From positions 149,933-213,932 of the forward strand of contig NZ_JAPDSH010000004.1 in NCBI RefSeq assembly GCF_029143285.1: DNA of 64,000 nt, written 5' to 3'. Numbering within the stretch: position 1 is the stretch's first letter; each line of letters starts with the position of its first letter. The notes under the pieces are model-generated. The model worked only from the letters and a program-made list of their open reading frames with translations, ran no database searches and was not told the DNA's origin. Positions 59,053 through 64,000 of this stretch are shown here, in pieces. Made by a program: the position numbers and the translations under genes. The DNA comes from Vagococcus proximus. Its GTDB lineage: Bacteria; Bacillota; Bacilli; Lactobacillales; Vagococcaceae.

Positions 59053-59808
59053 ATGAAAATTCAAAGAATTCATGAAATTGAGGAATATTTAAAGATAAAG
59101 GAGACCGCTACGCTAGATGAGTTATGCCAAGCATTCAACGTTTCAAAGAATACGATAAGACGAGATACCAAATATTTAATCGATAAAGGCATCCTTGAAA
59201 AAGTTTACGGAGGTGTTATTTTAAAAAATAATTCTTTAGTTTCATTTGAGCATAGAGAAGTTACTAAACTAAATGAAAAAACACTTATAGCAAAAAAATC
59301 AGCAGAGTTCATTGAACCAAATGATTATATTTATATTGACTCCGGGACGACAACGATGAATATTCTGGATTACATTGATCAAACTTTACCACTTACTGTC
59401 ATTACCAATAATTTAGATGTTATAAATTTTGCTGTTGAGTTAGAGAATGTCCAGCTCATCACTATTGGTAATAAGTATAAAAAGGAAACACGTTCGTTCT
59501 TAGAATTAAATAATAGTGACATTTTAAAGAGTCTAAACGTCAATAAAGCTTTTATGGCCTCAACGGGCGTATCACTAAAAAGCGGCTTAACAAATTCTGA
59601 TATTCTCGAGACTCGAATAAAAAAAGCAGTCTCGGATAAGGCAGAGACCTTATTTTTACTTGCAGATGACAGTAAATTTGATCATGCGACATTAAGTACG
59701 TATGCGGATTTAAAAGAGGTTGATCACATCATTTCCGGTGGAGAATTACCGTCAAAATATATAGAGTATTTTTCACAAAATAAAATTAATCTTGAACTCG
59801 TTTATTAA
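59053..59808 (+). CDS. iolR: DeoR-family repressor, probable inositol regulator
   Basis: A 251-residue protein with a DeoR helix-turn-helix (1-56; LDELCQAFNVSKNTIRRDTKYLIDKGILEKVYGG). The C-terminal sugar-sensor domain has YIDSGTTTMNILDYI and LFLLADDSKFD. In B. subtilis IolR releases DNA when 2-deoxy-5-keto-gluconate 6-phosphate, the product of IolC, accumulates. The position between iolA and the ABC transporter, with a shared motif at all three promoters, makes IolR the best assignment. Confidence 0.85.
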   Translation: MKIQRIHEIEEYLKIKETATLDELCQAFNVSKNTIRRDTKYLIDKGILEKVYGGVILKNNSLVSFEHREVTKLNEKTLIAKKSAEFIEPNDYIYIDSGTTTMNILDYIDQTLPLTVITNNLDVINFAVELENVQLITIGNKYKKETRSFLELNNSDILKSLNVNKAFMASTGVSLKSGLTNSDILETRIKKAVSDKAETLFLLADDSKFDHATLSTYADLKEVDHIISGGELPSKYIEYFSQNKINLELVY

Positions 59809-59838
59809 AACCGCTCGCTTTAGCACGCGGTTTTTTTT
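59807..59838 (+). terminator. Terminator of iolR
   Basis: AAAACCGC (59807-59814) and GCGGTTTT (59827-59834) with a 12-base loop, followed by further T. Confidence 0.8.
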
Positions 59839-59856
59839 AATATTCTGTGAAATATC

Positions 59857-59944
59857 TTGACTAACTTGTTAAACAGAATTAAGATATAACCAAGACTTAA
59901 CCAACAGATAACTATTTATAGCCATCGAAATGATAGCGCTTTCT
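59857..59944 (+). promoter_or_regulatory. Inositol ABC operon promoter with operator and cre
   Basis: TTGACT (59857-59862) and TAAGAT (59880-59885) are 17 bases apart. AACCAAGACTTAACCAACA (59887-59905) is the reverse complement of the tandem motif at the iol promoter. TGATAGCGCTTTCT (59931-59944) matches the CcpA consensus at 13 of 14 positions. The two divergent iol transcripts thus share both controls. Confidence 0.72.
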
Positions 59945-60002
59945 GTTGAGCTTGGTGTTGGTTTGTTGTCGTTGCCCCTTTTTACCTTATAGGAGGAAGA
60001 AA

Positions 60003-60965
60003 ATGAAAAAATATGTATTATTGACAGTCGTCATAACAATTGTCTTGTCACTCGCAGCCTGTAGTAAATCAAATGATAAATCTAAAGACGATGGTAAAAA
60101 AGAAGAAAAAATTGGTTATGCCATTAACAATTTAAATGATACTTTTCAAACGTATATCCTTGAAGCCGCAGAGGCAGAAGCTAAAAAACAAAATATTGAA
60201 GTTAAAGTAGAAAATGCAAAAGAAGATTTAATTTCCCAACAAGATCAAGTAAATACCTTGATACAGAATGGCGTAATAGGTTTAATTGTTGTCCCTGTTG
60301 ATACAAGTGCTATGGCTCCTATTACTAAAGCAGCACAGGATGCTAAAATTCCGTTGGTTTATGTTAATCGTAATCCTTATGCAGGAAAAGAAAAAGAAAT
60401 GCCTGAGGGAGTTTACTACGTAGGTTCTGAAGAAGTAACAGCAGGAATTATGCAAACTGAAAATATTGGTGATAAATTAAAAGGCAAAGGAAAAATAGCC
60501 ATTCTAATGGGAATTTTAGGCAATGAGGGAACGATGAAACGAACAGAGGGTGTTGAGCAAACTATTAAAGAAAAATACCCTGATATGGAAGTTCTAAATA
60601 AAGAAACAGCAGAATGGCAACGAGATAAGGCGTTAACAATAGCTGAAAACTGGATTTCTACATATGGTGATGATTTGAAAGCTATTATTTCTAATAATGA
60701 TGAAATGGCATTAGGTGCTGTTCAAGCGGTGAAGAAAAATAAACGTTCAGATATTCTTATCACAGGTATTGATGCGATTCCTGATGCGTTAGAAGCTGTA
60801 GAGAATGGGGATATGGCTAGTACAATATTCCAAGATGCGGTGGGGCAAGGTGGCGGTGCTATGGAGACAGTTACAGCTTTGCTAAATGACAAAGCGCCAG
60901 AAGAACACGTTAAGTATGTGCCATTCAAGTTGATTACAAAAGAAAATATTAATGAGTTTAAATAA
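60003..60965 (+). CDS. Sugar ABC transporter substrate-binding lipoprotein (probable inositol)
   Basis: A 320-residue RbsB-type binding protein. The lipoprotein signal peptide has the lipobox LAAC with Cys20. The periplasmic-binding fold includes IGYAINNLNDTFQTYI, LIVVPVDTSA and ISNNDEMALGA. It captures the substrate outside the membrane. Its place in the iol regulon suggests myo-inositol, as for IbpA. ATG 60003 lies behind taggaggaag; the longer upstream frame is not needed. Confidence 0.85.
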   Translation: MKKYVLLTVVITIVLSLAACSKSNDKSKDDGKKEEKIGYAINNLNDTFQTYILEAAEAEAKKQNIEVKVENAKEDLISQQDQVNTLIQNGVIGLIVVPVDTSAMAPITKAAQDAKIPLVYVNRNPYAGKEKEMPEGVYYVGSEEVTAGIMQTENIGDKLKGKGKIAILMGILGNEGTMKRTEGVEQTIKEKYPDMEVLNKETAEWQRDKALTIAENWISTYGDDLKAIISNNDEMALGAVQAVKKNKRSDILITGIDAIPDALEAVENGDMASTIFQDAVGQGGGAMETVTALLNDKAPEEHVKYVPFKLITKENINEFK

Positions 60966-60999
60966 CTAATAAAATAATCAGAATGGAGAGCGAGTCAGT

Positions 61000-62514
61000 A
61001 TGGAAAATGATTTAGACTGTATCTTACGATTAGAGCATATCACTAAAGAATTTCCTGGAGTTAAAGCTTTAGATGATGTTCATCTGTCAGTAAAAAAAGG
61101 TGAAGTACATGCTCTCATTGGTGAGAACGGTGCTGGAAAATCAACATTAATGAAATGTATTATCGGCATGTATAAACCAACCTCTGGAAAAATTTGGTTT
61201 GATGGTAATTACATTGAAGATTATTCCATTATTAAAGCGTTACACCTTGGAATATCGATGATTCATCAAGAGCTCAGCCCAGTGTCAGAAAAAAGTATTA
61301 TGGAAAATATTTGGTTAGGTCGCGAACCGAAGAATAAATTTGGATTTATCGATCATAAAAAAATGGAAGATATGACCAAAGCTGTATTAGATAAAATTAA
61401 TTTAGAAATTAGCCCACGAATTCTTATGAAAGAACTTACGGTTGCGACGACACAGATGATTGAGATTGCAAAAGCCTTATCTTTTAATGCAAAAGTTATC
61501 ATTATGGATGAACCAACATCATCTCTTACTGAAAAAGAAGTGAAGCAACTCTATAAGATTATTCGTGATCTAAAAAAAGAGAACGTTAGTATTATTTATA
61601 TCTCTCATAAGTTAGATGAAATTATGGAAATTTGTGATGAATTAACCGTATTTAGAGATGGGCAGTATATTACTCAACGACCTGTCAGTGAAATAAATGA
61701 ACAAGAGCTTATCAATTTAATGGTAGGCCGGGATGTCACCCAACTTTTTCCTAAGACAAAAGTAGAATTAGGACCTGTAAAGTTATCTGTAAAGAACTTT
61801 AGCAATGAAAAAGACTTTAAAAATATTTCCTTCGAAGTGAGAGAAGGAGAAATTCTTGGTTTTGCTGGTCTTGTTGGAGCAGGTCGTTCCGAAGTTATGG
61901 AAGCTCTATTTGGTGTCAGGCATAAATTATCCGGAGAAGTAACTCTCAATGGTAAAGAATTACATATAACCAATGCTTCATCCGCTGTAAAATCAAAATT
62001 AGCATTTTTAACAGAAAACAGACGTAAAACAGGTATATTCCCAATGCTATCTGTCAATTACAATATTGTCTCAAGTTCTATAGGTTCTTTTAAAAATAAA
62101 ATCGGCTTACTTAACAACAAACGTTTATCCGAAGAGTCACAAGCTTATATTGATTTACTTAATGTAAAAACACCTACTGCTGAAACAGCTATCGAAAACT
62201 TGAGTGGTGGCAATCAGCAAAAAGTTCTCATCGCCAAGTGGTTACTGACGCGCCCAGAAATTTTAATACTAGATGAACCAACTCGTGGAATTGATGTTGG
62301 AGCCAAAGCAGAAATACATCGTAATATTTCAACAATGGCCGCTACTGGTAAAGGAATTATCATGGTCTCATCCGAACTACCTGAAATTTTAGGTATGAGC
62401 GATAGGGTTATTGTTATGCATGAAGGAAAAATAACAGGGAATCTTATTAATAAAAACTTAACCCAAGAAGATGTTATTGCATATGCCAGTGGGTTGAAAA
62501 ATGATTTTTCATAA
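61000..62514 (+). CDS. Sugar ABC transporter ATP-binding protein (RbsA type)
   Basis: A 504-residue protein with two ATPase domains. The first has Walker A GENGAGKSTL and Walker B IIMDEPTSSL. The second has the altered Walker A GLVGAGRSEV typical of RbsA-type second domains, with signature LSGGNQQKV and Walker B LILDEPTRGIDVG. It powers uptake with the binding protein and permease on either side. Confidence 0.9.
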   Translation: MENDLDCILRLEHITKEFPGVKALDDVHLSVKKGEVHALIGENGAGKSTLMKCIIGMYKPTSGKIWFDGNYIEDYSIIKALHLGISMIHQELSPVSEKSIMENIWLGREPKNKFGFIDHKKMEDMTKAVLDKINLEISPRILMKELTVATTQMIEIAKALSFNAKVIIMDEPTSSLTEKEVKQLYKIIRDLKKENVSIIYISHKLDEIMEICDELTVFRDGQYITQRPVSEINEQELINLMVGRDVTQLFPKTKVELGPVKLSVKNFSNEKDFKNISFEVREGEILGFAGLVGAGRSEVMEALFGVRHKLSGEVTLNGKELHITNASSAVKSKLAFLTENRRKTGIFPMLSVNYNIVSSSIGSFKNKIGLLNNKRLSEESQAYIDLLNVKTPTAETAIENLSGGNQQKVLIAKWLLTRPEILILDEPTRGIDVGAKAEIHRNISTMAATGKGIIMVSSELPEILGMSDRVIVMHEGKITGNLINKNLTQEDVIAYASGLKNDFS

Positions 62515-62538
62515 CAAATTGTATGTGGAGGGAATAGC

Positions 62539-63528
62539 GTGAATAGTATTATTAAAGGGAATAAGAAGAAGTTTTTTCAAAATTACTTAATCATTTTTGT
62601 GCTCATTGTCATGTTTATTATGTTATCAGGTTTAAATCCTAATTTTTTGACGGTTAATAATATTTTGAATTTATTAACACAAACCTCTATTTATGGGATT
62701 TTAGCGCTCGGGCTATTCATTGTCCTTATTTCCAAAGGTATTGATATTTCAGTGGGTTCTACATTAGCGTTTGCTGGGATAATGGTAGGTACTATTAGCC
62801 AAACAACAGATGCTGTTGGAAAGATTTTTCCTAGTGTCGGTCAAGCACCACTAATTGTAACCTTACTACTGTCATTAGTTATTGGTGGCTTAGTTGGGTT
62901 TGGTAACGGCTGGTTAATAGCTTATACAGGTATTCCACCCTTTATCGCAACTTTAGGGTCCCAAATTGCAGTTAGAGGGGCAGCCTTAATGATTACTAAA
63001 GGAAAACCTATCAGTAATATTAATCCTCAAGTTAATTTCTTAGGAGATCGACTATTTGGGATATTACCTGTACCTGTTTTGATTTATATTCTTGTTATTA
63101 TTTTTATGTGGGTTCTTATGAACTACACGTCATTTGGTAAGAGTATCTATGCCATTGGTGGGAACATCGAGGCAGCTGAAATATCAGGGATTAAAGTTAA
63201 ACGTAACTTAGTTTGGGTTTATGTTATTTCAGGAGTATTAGCTGGTATTACCGCTCTTATCTATATTGGAAGAACAGGTGGTTCTATTCAACCAGCAGCT
63301 GGAACAATGTTTGAAACGACAGCCATCGCTGCAGCAACAATTGGTGGGACCAGTCATGGTGGTGGGATTGGTAAAGTTTCTGGTGTTGTGGTTGGGGCAC
63401 TTATATTAGGGACACTTACAAATGGTTTTACTCTACTAGGGATTGATGCTTATGTTCAACAAATTATTCAGGGGTTAATTATCATCGGAGCCGTTGTTTT
63501 GGATATGAGAAAACATAAGAAAGCCTAA
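62539..63528 (+). CDS. Sugar ABC transporter permease (RbsC type)
   Basis: A 329-residue permease with about eight to ten helices. It has LISKGIDISVGSTLAFAG and the conserved cytoplasmic loop YAIGGNIEAAEISGIKVKR, then GRTGGSIQPAAGTMFE, as in ribose/inositol permeases. The GTG start at 62539 follows ggaggg by 6 bases. It is the membrane channel of the transporter encoded with the two preceding genes. Confidence 0.9.
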   Translation: MNSIIKGNKKKFFQNYLIIFVLIVMFIMLSGLNPNFLTVNNILNLLTQTSIYGILALGLFIVLISKGIDISVGSTLAFAGIMVGTISQTTDAVGKIFPSVGQAPLIVTLLLSLVIGGLVGFGNGWLIAYTGIPPFIATLGSQIAVRGAALMITKGKPISNINPQVNFLGDRLFGILPVPVLIYILVIIFMWVLMNYTSFGKSIYAIGGNIEAAEISGIKVKRNLVWVYVISGVLAGITALIYIGRTGGSIQPAAGTMFETTAIAAATIGGTSHGGGIGKVSGVVVGALILGTLTNGFTLLGIDAYVQQIIQGLIIIGAVVLDMRKHKKA

Positions 63529-63550
63529 GTCAAAACAAAGGAGACGCTCT

Positions 63551-63943
63551 ATGCCCTTAGTTAAATTAGATATACAACGAGGTAAAAGTGAAGTAGAACT
63601 AAGACTTCTCTTAGATACGGTACATAATAGTTTGGTTAAAGTCTTCAAAATACCCGAACGTGATCGCTATCAAATTATTAATCAACATGAGCCGTATGAA
63701 ATGATTATTCAAGATTCAGGATTAGAGTATAAACGTTCTGAAACTAACATAGTAATTACGATATTAAGTAAAGAACGTGATAACAACAAAAAGATAGCGT
63801 TATATCAAACTTTAGTTGATGATCTAAACCAGTTCTGTGGTATAAATCCCGTAGATATTATGATTGCAATCCATGAAAATTCTAATAGTGATTGGAGTTT
63901 TGGGTATGGTCGAGCACAGTTTTTAACTAAAGATTTAATATAA
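63551..63943 (+). CDS. Tautomerase-superfamily protein, malonate semialdehyde decarboxylase-like
   Basis: A 130-residue protein of the 4-oxalocrotonate tautomerase superfamily with Pro at position 1 after Met removal. Counting from Pro1, Asp37 (in PERDRYQ) and Arg75 match the catalytic residues reported for malonate semialdehyde decarboxylase, while position 73 is Lys instead of Arg. The C-terminal DWSFGYGRAQFL is typical of that branch. Malonate semialdehyde is an intermediate of inositol breakdown, so a role beside IolA is possible; simple tautomerase activity is the alternative. The ribosome site aaggaga precedes the ATG. Confidence 0.75.
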   Translation: MPLVKLDIQRGKSEVELRLLLDTVHNSLVKVFKIPERDRYQIINQHEPYEMIIQDSGLEYKRSETNIVITILSKERDNNKKIALYQTLVDDLNQFCGINPVDIMIAIHENSNSDWSFGYGRAQFLTKDLI

Positions 63944-63970
63944 TACTAGGTTATTTAATAAAACTGCACG

Positions 63971-63993
63971 GAATAAATTAATAATTTATTCCT
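63971..63993 (+). terminator. Hairpin after the tautomerase gene
   Basis: GGAATAAATT and AATTTATTCC form a perfect 10-bp stem with a 3-base loop near the window end. No T run is visible, so its role as a terminator is uncertain. Confidence 0.35.
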
Positions 63994-64000
63994 GTCTCTT

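Overview
The window is AT-rich Firmicutes DNA whose gene content fits the Lactobacillales, most likely Enterococcaceae (Vagococcus- or Enterococcus-like). The basis is the fabT-H-acpP-K-D-G-F-accB-fabZ-accCDA operon with two FabT boxes, the BglG/PTS beta-glucoside operon, the AraR-controlled arabinose operon and the strong Shine-Dalgarno sites. The genus is an inference from gene families only.

Layout. 1-1.05 kb: end of thiE and thiD. 1.1-5.3 kb: a fused ABC transporter divergent from a two-component system, with four phased repeats between them. 5.35-9.9 kb: beta-glucoside uptake operon (antiterminator, PTS EIIBCA, 6-phospho-beta-glucosidase) with two RAT/terminator elements. 9.95-10.6 kb: pnuC. 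10.7-21.8 kb: complete type II fatty acid synthesis and acetyl-CoA carboxylase operon, ending in biotin ligase and a biotin transporter. 21.9-23.7 kb: an Eis-like acetyltransferase and a small collagen-like membrane protein.

23.8-38.8 kb is the most unusual region, a selenocysteine-dependent proline-fermentation (Stickland) island. It has a T-box-controlled prolyl-tRNA synthetase of the short type and a minus-strand tRNA-Sec with anticodon UCA. These are followed by prdC and prdB, each with an in-frame UGA and a hairpin just downstream, and by the pyruvoyl-type proprotein prdA. Next come prdD, prdE, proline racemase and a TSUP permease. The island ends with selD, yedF, a DUF3343 gene, selB and a cysteine desulfurase/selenocysteine lyase-like gene. 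selA lies 10 kb further on (49.2-50.6 kb), after an arabinose operon, under its own promoter that is overlapped by a perfect palindrome. Together these genes supply the machinery to make Sec and a Sec-dependent D-proline reductase: L-proline to D-proline (PrdF), then reductive ring cleavage to 5-aminovalerate (PrdA/PrdB, electrons through PrdC).

39.0-46.6 kb: araR, an MFS sugar transporter, araB, araD, araA and galM, with two AraR operators. 46.6-49.0 kb: a hypothetical membrane protein divergent from a SatD-like/DUF3307 pair, separated by a 72-bp concentric palindrome. 50.7-63.9 kb: a myo-inositol catabolic cluster. The minus-strand operon iolA-B-C-D-G-E-G diverges from a DeoR-family regulator and an inositol-type ABC transporter that ends in a tautomerase-superfamily enzyme. 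Shared operator-like motifs and cre sites lie at the promoters. iolC carries a single-base frameshift in a homopolymer, so it is either a broken gene or a sequencing error.
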